This document shows positions 17,502 through 26,632 of a stretch of 64,000 bases of DNA, in pieces. Source of the stretch: Oxalobacteraceae sp. CFBP 13730 (GTDB lineage Bacteria; Pseudomonadota; Gammaproteobacteria; Burkholderiales; Burkholderiaceae_D). The notes beneath the pieces were generated by a model. It made no database searches. It was given only the letters and a program-made list of their open reading frames with translations, and had not been told where the DNA came from. The translations under genes and the position numbers were made by a program. The stretch is taken from the NCBI GenBank assembly GCA_014841835.1, contig JACYUQ010000004.1, positions 372,001 to 436,000 on the forward strand. Direction: 5' to 3'. The first letter of the stretch is position 1. Each line of letters opens with the position of its first letter.

Positions 17502-18916
17502 TGGGCAAGGCGGTGGCCGGCGCCCTCGCGCTGCTGGCGGTGGGCGCCATCGGTGCGGCGTACGTGGTCGAACGGGTGGGCGTCACGCCGCGCGCACTGG
17601 CGCCGTACATCGAAAAACGCACCAGCGGCCACAACCCGATGATCGTCAAGACGGGGCAGGCCAGTGCGGCGCTGCTGCTGCGGCTCGATCGGGGCGAACC
17701 GGTACTGCCGGCTGCGCTTGCGGTGACGCTGGGTGCGCAACCGGGCGCGGTCGGCGTCGATGCTGCCGGCACGATTGCGGTTGCCACGCCCGACGCGCTG
17801 CGTGCGGCGCTGGCGCAGGCCAACCCGGGCGACACGATCACGCTGCTGCCGGGCGTGTACCGGTTCGGCGGCGCGCCGCTCGACGTCAATCGCCCTGGCC
17901 GCGCCGGGCTCCCGATTGTCGTGCGGGCGGCACAGCCAGGCAGCGTGCAGCTCGAGTTCGATCTGGTCGAGGGCTTTCGCGTCAAGGCGCCGCACTGGCG
18001 TTTCGAAAACCTGGCCATCCGCGGCGTGTGCGCCGAGGATCGCTACTGCGAGCACGCGTTCCACGTGGTGGGCGCGGCCAGCCATTTCGTCGCGCGCAAC
18101 AACACGCTGACGGACTTCAATGCCCACATCAAGATCAACGGCGAACAGGGGCGCTTTCCGGACGACGGCCTGATCGAACAAAACACGCTGACCGCAACGC
18201 GCGTGCGCCAGACCTCCAACCCGGTCACGCCGATCGACCTCGTCGCCGCCAACGGCTGGACGATCCGCGCCAACCTGATCAGCGACTTTCTCAAGGGCGA
18301 GGGCGACATGGTCAGCTATGGCGCGTTCGCCAAGGGCGGCGGCAGCGGCAACGTCTTCGAACGCAATCTGGTGTGGTGCGAGCGCACGCTGCGCGGGCCG
18401 GGCCAGCGGGTGGGCCTGTCGCTGGGCGGCGGCGGTACCGGCGCGGCCGTGTGCCGCGACGGGCGCTGCATCACCGAGCAGGAACAAGGCACACTGCGCG
18501 CCAATCTTGTGATGGGCTGTTCGGACGTCGGCATTTATCTCAACAGCGCAGCACGCAGCAGCGTCGTGGACAACACCTTGCTCGATACGGGCGGAATCGA
18601 CGTGCGCTATGCCACCAGCAGTGCGCGCCTGGACGGCAATCTGGTCGATGGCGCGATCCGCAGCCGCGACGGCGGCTTGCTGCATCTGGAAGACAACCGC
18701 AGCGCGGCGCTGTGGCAGAGTTATGCCGGCTACCACCCGGTACGCAGCCTGTTCGCGGAATCTGGCAGCGGCGATCTGGCGTGGCGGGGCGGGGTACCCG
18801 AGCGCGACGGGAGCGCGGTCGGCAGCATCGATCTGTGCGGTGCAAAGCGCGGGCGCAGCGCCACCTATGGCGCGTTCGATGATTTCAGCGGCTGCCTGGC
18901 GCGCCAGGTCCGCTGA
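17498..18916 (+). CDS. right-handed beta-helix protein, polysaccharide-lyase-like, coupled to prsR
   Basis: This 472-residue protein has an N-terminal hydrophobic segment (about 5-23) that would anchor or export it, and a parallel beta-helix body (about 95-400) with repeated segments such as FENLAIRG, ARNNTLTDF, RANLISDF and VVDNTLLDT. This is the architecture of the PL6/chondroitinase-B-like superfamily, so a role in trimming or binding the exported polysaccharide is likely, but no catalytic set is assignable. ATG 17498 overlaps the prsR stop by 4 bp, and a second ATG at 17501 is in frame. Translational coupling to the regulator suggests co-expression with the EPS system. Confidence 0.78.
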   Translation: MMGKAVAGALALLAVGAIGAAYVVERVGVTPRALAPYIEKRTSGHNPMIVKTGQASAALLLRLDRGEPVLPAALAVTLGAQPGAVGVDAAGTIAVATPDALRAALAQANPGDTITLLPGVYRFGGAPLDVNRPGRAGLPIVVRAAQPGSVQLEFDLVEGFRVKAPHWRFENLAIRGVCAEDRYCEHAFHVVGAASHFVARNNTLTDFNAHIKINGEQGRFPDDGLIEQNTLTATRVRQTSNPVTPIDLVAANGWTIRANLISDFLKGEGDMVSYGAFAKGGGSGNVFERNLVWCERTLRGPGQRVGLSLGGGGTGAAVCRDGRCITEQEQGTLRANLVMGCSDVGIYLNSAARSSVVDNTLLDTGGIDVRYATSSARLDGNLVDGAIRSRDGGLLHLEDNRSAALWQSYAGYHPVRSLFAESGSGDLAWRGGVPERDGSAVGSIDLCGAKRGRSATYGAFDDFSGCLARQVR

Positions 18917-18935
18917 GCGGCGCTTGCCAGCTGTA

Positions 18936-19775
18936 TTACCAGCTGTGCAGCCAGGTGCCGGTCCAGTGCGCCACCTGATCGCGCCAGACGCGGCGTGAGA
19001 ACGTGTGGTCGGCCCGGTCGATCCGGTACTGGGTAACGCGCGACGATTGCAGCAACTCGCGCCATTTTGGCGTGGCCTCGGCCAGGTCGCAGAATTCGCG
19101 GCCGGTCAGATCGGCGCCGCTGATGATCACCAGCACCCGACCGCTGAACGCATGCAGGCCGGCGTGCATCCGGTCCGGCAGGGCCAGTGTAGTCCGCGGC
19201 GCTGTCCCCGTGCCGAACGCGGTGCGCACCAGCTGGAACATCGAAGCCAGCGAGCGCTGGTAATTGAAACTGCCGCGCAGCACCCGCGCCCAGAACGTGC
19301 GGTCCACCAGGCGGTCACGGTAGTAGTGGCGCAGCGTGGTGCGCGCGATGCTGTCGGGCGTGCGGATCCATGGATTGAGCAGCACCACGCCGCTCACGCG
19401 CGCGTCCAGCGGCGCGTACATCATGGCGGCCGATGCGCCGTCGCACAGGCCCCACAACACCACTTCACGCACGCCGGGAACGGCTGCCATGAAGGCATCG
19501 ATGGCCGCGGCGATATCGTCCTGCACGTCGCCGAACGCGCGCTCGGCGCCTTCGCTGTCGCCCATGCCGCGGTAATCGAAGCGCATGGCGGCAATCCCGT
19601 TCATGGCCAGGCTGCGCGCGAGCAGCGTGAACTGGCGGTGGCTGCCGGCGCGGTATTGCGGCCCGCCCACCACCACCAGCACGGCGCGCGTACCCGGCGT
19701 TTCGGGCAGGTTGACGACGCCATACAGGCTGTCGCCCTGGCACTCGAAGGTCACGACCCGTTCTTCAATGTCCAT
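18936..19775 (-). CDS. hydrolase 1, exosortase A system-associated (alpha/beta fold, Cys at nucleophile position)
   Basis: This 279-residue alpha/beta-hydrolase-fold protein is of the type found next to exosortase A gene sets. The fold is visible as VVVGGPQ (oxyanion region), DYRGMGDS, and the nucleophile elbow G-L-C-D-G, where Cys111 takes the usual Ser place. Asp222 (SGADLTG) and His257 (RADHTF) would complete a Cys-His-Asp triad of the dienelactone-hydrolase kind. It overlaps hydrolase 2 by 11 bp and follows the acyl carrier protein gene, which hints at acyl-thioester or ester chemistry in the same pathway. The substrate is unknown. Confidence 0.88.
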   Translation of the reverse strand: MDIEERVVTFECQGDSLYGVVNLPETPGTRAVLVVVGGPQYRAGSHRQFTLLARSLAMNGIAAMRFDYRGMGDSEGAERAFGDVQDDIAAAIDAFMAAVPGVREVVLWGLCDGASAAMMYAPLDARVSGVVLLNPWIRTPDSIARTTLRHYYRDRLVDRTFWARVLRGSFNYQRSLASMFQLVRTAFGTGTAPRTTLALPDRMHAGLHAFSGRVLVIISGADLTGREFCDLAEATPKWRELLQSSRVTQYRIDRADHTFSRRVWRDQVAHWTGTWLHSW

Positions 19776-20628
19776 GCGCGGGTTCCTGCAATGCTGTCGA
19801 CGTGGCGGCCAGCCAGGCGGGCGAGATCGTGATTTCGGGGGTGGTCCAGAAGGGCGGGCACTGCACCTGGTGCAGCGTCAGGTCGACCTGGCGCTCGAGC
19901 CAGGCGGCGCTGGCGCGTGCCGCGCCGGGAGACACGCCGGGCGAGGCGCCCTGGCCGGTCATGCCCAGCGCCTCGAACCAGTGCACCGGGCAATCCGGCG
20001 TGAAGTCTTCGAGCGCCGGGAGCGCGTCGATGGCGGCGGCCAGTTCCGGCGCCAGGTCGTAGCCGCTGATCTCAAGCGTTTCGCCCGCCTGCAGCGAGGC
20101 GCGCAGGGCGGCGGTACCCGTGTTCCCGGACGCGCCCTCGGCCAGCAGCGCGCCAACGGTGCGCAGGCGTAAAAACTGGGTCAGGTAGGCCGAGCCGCTC
20201 AGCACCGGCTGCCACAGGATCAGCGCCTTGACCGGGTGCTGCGCGGTGCGCGCATAATCCAGCGCCAGCAGGGCGCCCAGGCGCAGGCCCCACAGCAGCA
20301 GCGGCTGGCCAAGACGCGCCTCGAGCCAACGCGCGCCGGCCGCCAGATCGTCTTTCCAGATGGCCCAGCGTGCGTCGCCGAAGTCGCCGCTGCTGTCACC
20401 GCAGCCGTACAGGTCGAGTTGCAGCACGCCATAGCCCAGGGCCGCCATCTCGCGCGCCTGCAACGCCGCGATCCGGCGCGATCGGTTCATTTCTTCGGCA
20501 AACGGCGGCACGTACAGCACCGCACCACGGCATGGACCGTGCGGCGGATGAAACAGGCAAAAGCGCTGGCCTGCACCGATCTTTAGAAAGAACGGCTCGG
20601 CAGGGGGCGTAACCTGGCTGGCTGTCAT
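19765..20628 (-). CDS. hydrolase 2, exosortase A system-associated (no Ser nucleophile)
   Basis: This 287-residue alpha/beta-hydrolase-like protein is typical of XrtA loci. Marks are YVPPFAEEMN near residue 40, DLYGCGDS (72-79) and the elbow segment LLWGLRLGA, where the nucleophile position is Arg116. No Ser or Cys stands at the elbow and no obvious late catalytic His is seen (the C-terminus reads CPPFWTTPEI). It may be a non-catalytic partner of hydrolase 1 or use another chemistry. The genes overlap by 11 bp, and the acyl carrier protein stop overlaps its start by 4 bp. Confidence 0.87.
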   Translation of the reverse strand: MTASQVTPPAEPFFLKIGAGQRFCLFHPPHGPCRGAVLYVPPFAEEMNRSRRIAALQAREMAALGYGVLQLDLYGCGDSSGDFGDARWAIWKDDLAAGARWLEARLGQPLLLWGLRLGALLALDYARTAQHPVKALILWQPVLSGSAYLTQFLRLRTVGALLAEGASGNTGTAALRASLQAGETLEISGYDLAPELAAAIDALPALEDFTPDCPVHWFEALGMTGQGASPGVSPGAARASAAWLERQVDLTLHQVQCPPFWTTPEITISPAWLAATSTALQEPAHGH

Positions 20629-20873
20629 TCGGCCTGCTTCTGCGCGACAAACGCAGCGAGCGTGCCGAGGGTGGCAAAGGTGCTGGCGCTGATGTCGTCG
20701 TCGTCGATGGCGATGCCGAAACGTTCTTCGAGGGCGCCGATCAGGCTGACCACGGCCATCGAATCGAGCTCCGGCAGGCTGCCCAGCAGGGGCGAATCTT
20801 CGCTCAGGTGCTGACCCGACTCACCCAGGGCCAGCACGTCAATCAGGATGGTCTTTACTTCGTCGAAGTACAT
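20625..20873 (-). CDS. acyl carrier protein, exosortase A-associated
   Basis: This 82-residue acyl carrier protein has the phosphopantetheine attachment site Ser38 in ELDSMAV and an acidic helix-rich body (ERFGIAIDDDD). It would carry an acyl or aminoacyl group for the neighbouring hydrolases and the AMP-forming ligase at 34521. ATG 20873 is chosen for a normal length. ATG 20882 (85 residues) is possible, and neither has a strong ribosome-binding site. Its last bases overlap hydrolase 2. Confidence 0.88.
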   Translation of the reverse strand: MYFDEVKTILIDVLALGESGQHLSEDSPLLGSLPELDSMAVVSLIGALEERFGIAIDDDDISASTFATLGTLAAFVAQKQAE

Positions 20874-20908
20874 AATCGTCATTCTCGTCTGGAGGAACCT
20901 TGATCGAA

Positions 20909-22369
20909 TTATACAGTCGGTAGCAGCCGACCCAGTCTCATCTTGACCGTGGCGGCCATGCGGTGCACCTCGTCCAGCAATTCGTGGCGGGTAACGCGTA
21001 GCATCAGGTACCAGAACAGGGCCAGTGGCGTGAGCATCACCAGGAGGCGCACCAGCGCCGGCCAGTCGGCGGGAATGACCAGATTGAGCAGCGCGCCCGC
21101 CGCCGCCGTGCCGGCCGCCACCCAGGCGCTTGGCACCATGGCGCGCAATAACGGGATCAGGCCCCAGTGGAAGTAGCGCTGCTGCTGCATGATGACGATC
21201 GGCGTGGCGGCCAGCGACGCCCAGCACAGGGCCCAGGCAAAGCCGGTCAGGCCGCCGTCGAACAGGGCCACGCCGAAGCCGATCCGGGTGGCCAGCGTGA
21301 CCAGGACCGGGATCGCACTCAGGTACGGCCGGCCAATCGCGACGATGGCCGGGTGGATGTAGTTGAAGGTCATGCCCACTGCGGCGGCAATCGTCAGCGG
21401 CAGGATCGCCGGCACGCTGGCCAGCCAGGTCGCGCCGTACAGCGCCAGTACGATTTCATGGCCCAGCAGGGCTGTGAGCGCGAGCGCCGGCCAGCCGACG
21501 CCGGTCAGGAGTGCCGTCGCCCGGCTCATGGTCGGAATCAGGGATTCGCCACGGTGGTAGGTCTGGGCCAGATAGGACACGGCGCCGTAATTGACGGTCG
21601 AACCGGCGACATAGGTAAAAATGGTCACCGTCGAATTTGCGCGGCTGAGCAGGCCGACCAGGCGCGCCGAGCCCAGCTTGCCCAGCAGGATGTCGGGAAT
21701 CGCATTGTTGATCGCCACGGTGCAGCTGGTGAGCAGCGAGCCCAGGCCGAAGTGGGCCACGCCGCGCCAGTGCCGGAACGACGGGGTCCATGGCATGTCT
21801 TTCGGCCGCAGCGGGATGTACGCGATGGCGCAGGCCAGGATATTGATCAGATTCGCCCAGGCCAGGCTCATGCTGCCAAAGCCCAGCTTGGCCAGGACCA
21901 GGCAGCTGATGCAGAAACTGGAGGTGCCCACGGCCATCACGATGGCCTGCTTTTCGGCGGCAAATTCACGGGTCAGCAACGCATTGGTGACCGTTCCGAA
22001 TGGAATGAACAGGAAGCCGATGGCCAGCACCTGCATGACCGGCACGATCTCGGGCTCGTTGAACCAGCGCCCGATCCAGCCGCTGGCCAGGAACATGATA
22101 GTGGCGATCAGCCACGAGGTCGTAAACACGACGCCGGTGGCCGAGCGAATCTTGTCTGGTGTAAGTACCGACTCACGCTGCAGGTAGGTCGATACGCCGA
22201 AGTCCCGGAACACGTGAGCCAGGTTCACGAACACCACCGTCATCGAATACACACCGATTTCGCTGGGGCTGAGCATGCGCGCCAGCAGCACGCTGACAAT
22301 GAATTGCAGAAGCGCTGCGCCGGACGAGGAGAAGAAGTTGATGACCAGCGAGCGGCGCAGATTTACCAT
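20909..22369 (-). CDS. oligosaccharide flippase (Wzx-like, MOP superfamily)
   Basis: This 486-residue integral membrane protein has about 12-14 hydrophobic segments and an N-terminus (VINFFSSSGAALLQF, then LSPSEIGVYS) typical of polysaccharide transporters. It would flip the lipid-linked repeat unit across the inner membrane. Start ATG 22369 is the first in-frame ATG, and a hydrophobic segment follows at once. It sits 35 bp upstream of the acyl carrier protein gene in the same direction and 27 bp after the glycosyltransferase-like gene, so these may form one operon. Confidence 0.88.
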   Translation of the reverse strand: MVNLRRSLVINFFSSSGAALLQFIVSVLLARMLSPSEIGVYSMTVVFVNLAHVFRDFGVSTYLQRESVLTPDKIRSATGVVFTTSWLIATIMFLASGWIGRWFNEPEIVPVMQVLAIGFLFIPFGTVTNALLTREFAAEKQAIVMAVGTSSFCISCLVLAKLGFGSMSLAWANLINILACAIAYIPLRPKDMPWTPSFRHWRGVAHFGLGSLLTSCTVAINNAIPDILLGKLGSARLVGLLSRANSTVTIFTYVAGSTVNYGAVSYLAQTYHRGESLIPTMSRATALLTGVGWPALALTALLGHEIVLALYGATWLASVPAILPLTIAAAVGMTFNYIHPAIVAIGRPYLSAIPVLVTLATRIGFGVALFDGGLTGFAWALCWASLAATPIVIMQQQRYFHWGLIPLLRAMVPSAWVAAGTAAAGALLNLVIPADWPALVRLLVMLTPLALFWYLMLRVTRHELLDEVHRMAATVKMRLGRLLPTV

Positions 22370-22396
22370 ACAGCGTGTTACCAGGTGACGATCGGA

Positions 22397-23320
22397 CTAT
22401 GCGGGGACGCCACTGATCAGGCCAATGGCTTGACGGGACGTCACTTCATACTTGTTATTAAGGAAACGCATCGAACCGATGAAGTGGAAGAATGCCGTGT
22501 CGGCGGTCGCCATGTCGGGGGTGGCGTATTTCGGGAACGGCAATGCGCGCGTGCCCGGCATGTTCGATGCGACGTAGTTGGACGTGATCTGTTCGGTGCC
22601 CCACTCGCGCCAGCGCTCGCCAAACTTGGCGCCCAGCCGGCGCGAAAAGTCGAGCATGGTCTCGCGCATCGTCTCCGAGCGCGGAAAACCGGAGAACCCG
22701 GAGCAGCCACGGATGTAGCGGGCATTGTCCGGCAGGCCGACCGAGACCATTTCGGTTTCAACGATCCCCTGGATGTGGGCGCCAGGCTTGATCCACGGCA
22801 AAGCGTTTTCGCGCGTTGCCTGCAGCGAACGCACTGGCGTATCCGGCATTTCACCCAGCACGAAACCGCTGCCGGCGCGGATGGCCTCGAGCACTTCGGG
22901 GATGGGCTGGACCGTCAGGGTGTCGGCATCGAGCTGGATCACATAATTGTCGCGCACGTATTCCGAGATCGCGAACAGGCGCTCCCAGGTGCCGCCGCGC
23001 GGGATGTCCGGGTGCGTGAATTCATCGGCGCGGCGCAGCTCGATATGCGGCACGTGCTGCTTGAGCACAGCGCGATCGGCTTCGGTGATCGACGGATCGC
23101 AGACCACCACGATGCGCTGCGGATTGAGGAAGTGGATGAACGATTTGACAGCAACCAGATAGACGTGGACGTCGCGCGCTTGCACCATCGACAGCAGCAT
23201 GAAGGGCAGATCACCCCGTGGAGCAGGCTTGGTTTCCATGATCTTCAGGGCCACTTTCTGGTGGCGGCCCTTGAAATAATCGCGCTTGACTCGCTGGATG
23301 ACTCTGTTCATCAACGACAT
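22397..23320 (-). CDS. GT-A-fold glycosyltransferase-like protein
   Basis: This is a 307-residue cytoplasmic protein without a firm family name. It has a nucleotide-sugar transferase look: VVVCDPS in an early strand, a metal-binding D-A-D motif in YVIQLDADTLTV, GEMPDTP, and a Cys/Gly-rich YIRGCSGFSGF segment. ATG 23320 is chosen because AGGAG lies 9 bp upstream. The frame continues to 23437 without support. It stands next to the flippase and acyl carrier protein genes, so a role in building the exopolysaccharide repeat is likely. It could also be a nucleotide-sugar-dependent enzyme of unknown linkage. Confidence 0.65.
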   Translation of the reverse strand: MSLMNRVIQRVKRDYFKGRHQKVALKIMETKPAPRGDLPFMLLSMVQARDVHVYLVAVKSFIHFLNPQRIVVVCDPSITEADRAVLKQHVPHIELRRADEFTHPDIPRGGTWERLFAISEYVRDNYVIQLDADTLTVQPIPEVLEAIRAGSGFVLGEMPDTPVRSLQATRENALPWIKPGAHIQGIVETEMVSVGLPDNARYIRGCSGFSGFPRSETMRETMLDFSRRLGAKFGERWREWGTEQITSNYVASNMPGTRALPFPKYATPDMATADTAFFHFIGSMRFLNNKYEVTSRQAIGLISGVPA

Positions 23321-23580
23321 GTACACAAACTCCTGATTTGACAATAGCTTCAGGCTCAACGCCTGTTTCTTGAACATTGGCAAAACTACACTAACCAGTG
23401 TATTTCTTGCTAATACGCATGACATTATAAGCTGCAACGACCATCACACGCGGTACCCGGTCGAGATTGTTGTGATCGAAAGGTAACGGCAACCAGGTGA
23501 TCATTTGCGTCGCCCGGATGCGCACTGGCCGGGCGTTCGGTGTATCCGAAGGCCCGGCCAGAAGACCTGCTAGGGGACGC

Positions 23581-25917
23581 TTAGCGGGGGACGATGGCCC
23601 ACTGCGGTGCATCCGGGTAGTACGGTGGTGCACTACGGCCAGCCAGCAGCGCCCATGCTTCGGTGGCATTCGGGATGCCCGCGGCCACGGCGACTGCCAG
23701 GGCCGGCTGCATATTGGACGGATAGCCAATCGACGAGTCGGAATAGCCGGTCATGCGCCCCTTCTGCCACTGGAAGCCGTGGGCCAGCGTCAGGTAGTCG
23801 ACCTGGGCCTGGCTGTTGCACGGCTGATCGATGTACTTCAAGCCACTGGCATGCGTGAATTTGCGGCCATCGTCGTTGTAGTAGTCATTGCCGTCATAGT
23901 TGGCCTTGTACAGTTTTTCGAAGCTGTCGTAGATCGGGGTGCTTGGCGAATCGCGGAACTTCAGGCCGTAGGCGGCGCCCTGGATCCAGCAGTAGCCTGG
24001 CGCCGTCATGCGGCCAACCGAGTATTTCGCTTTCCACTGCAGGATCGGGGTGGCTTTGGCAAAGCCCAGTTCGGACAGGTAGCCGAAGCTCCAGGTCAGG
24101 AAGTCGTCCTGCCATGGCGCCGAGGCATCGACCTGGAAGGCATTTTCACCCGAGCCGTCGTACACGCCCAGCTTGTTCGGATTCCCCACGACATAGGTCG
24201 CATGGTAGAAGTCCAGGTTGTTCTCGAGCTGCTTGGTGAAGTACGCCTTCAGAGGGTGATTGTCCGGCGTGATGTAAGCACTGTGACCCAGCGTGCGCAG
24301 CGACCAGGCCTGACCGCGCAGTTGTTGCCAGCGGACGAGGCCCTTGCCCTCACCGTGATTGCCTGGCGCAGTACCGAGCGGGTTGGACGCTGCCCAGAAC
24401 TGGAGTTCTTCCAGATAATAATAGTCACCCGTCACCAGGTACGGCAGGTAGGCCAGCGATGGCTGGTGCGCCGTATCGGCTTCGAACGGCGTATCGCCCA
24501 GGGCGCCGTTGTTGTTGACGTAACGCGGCACCGGCAAAGGACCGGATTCACGCAGGTTCCAGTGCGTCGTGATGTTCTTGTTGGCATCGTTATCGGTGCG
24601 CACCGGGTAGCCGGTTTTTTCGTCACGGTAGTGAATCGACCAGCTGCCCGAGCCATCGGCTGCGGCCAGCATCGCATTGCGTGCCCGCTTGTCCATCGAC
24701 AGCAGGTACATCACCGACCAGGTTGGCAGCGGACCGATGTCGCCCCGGCCACCCGCAGTCGGCATGTACGCCACGATCGGGCCGATCGTCATGGGGCCGG
24801 TGTTGTCGGCCGTGATGCGCCCAGCAATGTTGTTCAGTTCATTATTCGACGGCACCACTCGGCTGTCGTAGTTCGACACGGCCTTGGTGGCAATCATGTA
24901 GGCGCCATTGAGTTTCACGTCCATGACCGGCACGCGCGCGGCGTCCCACCAACCCGCCTGGTGCCAGCGGGCATGGTGATAATGGGTCAGTGCCGACTTG
25001 GCATAGACCGAGCGGCCACCGACTTCGACATTCACGTCATAGGTCAATTTACCGCCAGGAACGAACGTCTTGGTGTTTTCGACCACGACATCGACCCGCG
25101 CCTGTTTGCCCAGACCCGAATACCAGCGCACGTCGAACCGCGCCGTCAGCAGCGATTGCGTCACGCCGGCCGCGTTTTTCAGCGGTGCGTTCAAGTGCCA
25201 TTCATTGACCACATTGCCGGACAGCCAGTTGCGTGGCGCCGTGTCGGCAACCAGCGCGTCCGCCAGCGACGCGGTGTATTTCTCGCCATTGAGGGTGATG
25301 GTCACTGTGCTGGTGAGGCCCGATTTGGCCAGGGTCTGCACTGTCTCGCTACTCTTGAGCGACGTGGACGACTTGACCAGCTGCAGAGTCTGCGTCTGGC
25401 CGGCGGCCAGCTCCGGCAATACGCCGGACACGACCACGTGGCGTACCGAACCGTCTGCGTGGGTGGCCTTGATGTCGGTTTGCAGGCGCAGCAGGGTACC
25501 GTCTGGCAACTTGGCTGCCAGACCTTCTTTCACGTTCATCTGGCCTTGCATGATGACCTGGCCAAACGTGAATGGCACCTGCTTCTGGGCTGCGCCGGTG
25601 TTCTGGATGCTGAAGTCGGTCACCAGCTCGCCAGCCACGACTGGCGTCAAGCCAGTCGCCTGGTCGCTTGGCGTGGCTGGCGAGACTGGCGTGCCGGTGG
25701 CAGGCGTGGCAGTCTTTGGTGTGAAGGCAGTCACCGTCTTGGCCAGCGAGGTCGTGTCACTGATGACGTCGCCACCGCCGCCGCCGCCGCAGGCGGTCAG
25801 CATGACGGTGCACATGGCGGTGATGATCCGGGTGCTGGTGCTGCGCACGAGCACTTGAGCAGGGTGCAGCGCGAAATTCGTTTCGTCGCTCGCAGCAAAT
25901 GTAGTCAGAGTGTTCAT
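23581..25917 (-). CDS. large secreted lipoprotein, RIFT-barrel/polysaccharide-lyase-like
   Basis: This protein has a lipobox (LTAC followed by six Gly), so it should be lipid-anchored in the envelope. An N-terminal beta domain (about 90-330, with PFTFGQVIMQG and HADGSVRHVVV) recalls the RIFT-barrel domain of PcRGLX/YetA-like lyases. The C-terminal half is Trp/Tyr/His-rich and helical, as in toroid-type lyases. Degradation or modification of a polysaccharide is inferred. ATG 25917 gives 778 residues. GTG 25854 would give a textbook lipoprotein signal, and the frame stays open to ATG 26268 with an extra membrane segment. None of these starts has a clear ribosome-binding site. Confidence 0.6.
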   Translation of the reverse strand: MNTLTTFAASDETNFALHPAQVLVRSTSTRIITAMCTVMLTACGGGGGGDVISDTTSLAKTVTAFTPKTATPATGTPVSPATPSDQATGLTPVVAGELVTDFSIQNTGAAQKQVPFTFGQVIMQGQMNVKEGLAAKLPDGTLLRLQTDIKATHADGSVRHVVVSGVLPELAAGQTQTLQLVKSSTSLKSSETVQTLAKSGLTSTVTITLNGEKYTASLADALVADTAPRNWLSGNVVNEWHLNAPLKNAAGVTQSLLTARFDVRWYSGLGKQARVDVVVENTKTFVPGGKLTYDVNVEVGGRSVYAKSALTHYHHARWHQAGWWDAARVPVMDVKLNGAYMIATKAVSNYDSRVVPSNNELNNIAGRITADNTGPMTIGPIVAYMPTAGGRGDIGPLPTWSVMYLLSMDKRARNAMLAAADGSGSWSIHYRDEKTGYPVRTDNDANKNITTHWNLRESGPLPVPRYVNNNGALGDTPFEADTAHQPSLAYLPYLVTGDYYYLEELQFWAASNPLGTAPGNHGEGKGLVRWQQLRGQAWSLRTLGHSAYITPDNHPLKAYFTKQLENNLDFYHATYVVGNPNKLGVYDGSGENAFQVDASAPWQDDFLTWSFGYLSELGFAKATPILQWKAKYSVGRMTAPGYCWIQGAAYGLKFRDSPSTPIYDSFEKLYKANYDGNDYYNDDGRKFTHASGLKYIDQPCNSQAQVDYLTLAHGFQWQKGRMTGYSDSSIGYPSNMQPALAVAVAAGIPNATEAWALLAGRSAPPYYPDAPQWAIVPR

Positions 25918-26632
25918 ATGAGAATTCGTGTAGTTGGGCAATTGATTCGCCAAGGAAAGAATTTCTTCGAAGAACTTAACTTTACCCTGATCCATCATTT
26001 GTGTCTTCTGATTCTCCCCAACTCCGATTTGTTTCCACACGAAAACAACAGTTAACGCGAGTAATGCAATAATTAAATAGTGATGTGTCAAGCGCAAATA
26101 CGCTTTAATTGATGAACAGCCATACGACTTAAAAGATGTGCAATGCGTCATCGCTGATGTCCATTCCAAAAAATGAGGGTTGGCGGCCGTCCGCACTGGG
26201 CGGCACCGCTGGAGACGGTGCTTCTGGCCGGTAATCAAACAGGCATGAATCATGGTGTTCCAGAACAACCACGATTAATCGGAAAATTTTCTAATGAGAA
26301 ATTCTTGATCATTCGTTCATATGATTATCTATTCCATCGGACGCGTTTTAGATAATCAATTTAGTCAATTGTATGAATTGCACTGACAGTTAATTATAGG
26401 AAACAGTAATTTATTTATTGTTATTGCCGGCGTTTGAATATGCGGCAAATTTTTTATGCATCATCTCCCGATACGCCACTTCATGCTGAGGTGATTTGGC
26501 GGTCGCGACCGTGTACTGCGCTGCCCGTCCACGCCGCGCGAATCATGTGTGCCGGGTTCCGTGTGTGTTAGGATGGCAAGATTCTTTCCGCGGCGCTGGC
26601 CTGCCGCACTCTAACGCACCGAAGGCGAAGAA
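25918..26632. other. AT-rich divergent intergenic region (about 715 bp)
   Basis: The composition is markedly AT-richer than in neighbouring genes. The part 25918-26268 is an open in-frame extension of the lipoprotein gene on the minus strand and may or may not be coding. The rest (26269-26632) shows no gene and no clear promoter pair. It should hold the divergent promoters of the lipoprotein gene and the glycosyltransferase gene. Confidence 0.4.

Noticed and set aside
21167..25998. Long plus-strand open frames (724 and 852 codons) opposite the flippase, glycosyltransferase-like and lipoprotein genes
   Set aside because: They are composition shadows with no domain features, while the minus-strand frames have clear family motifs.
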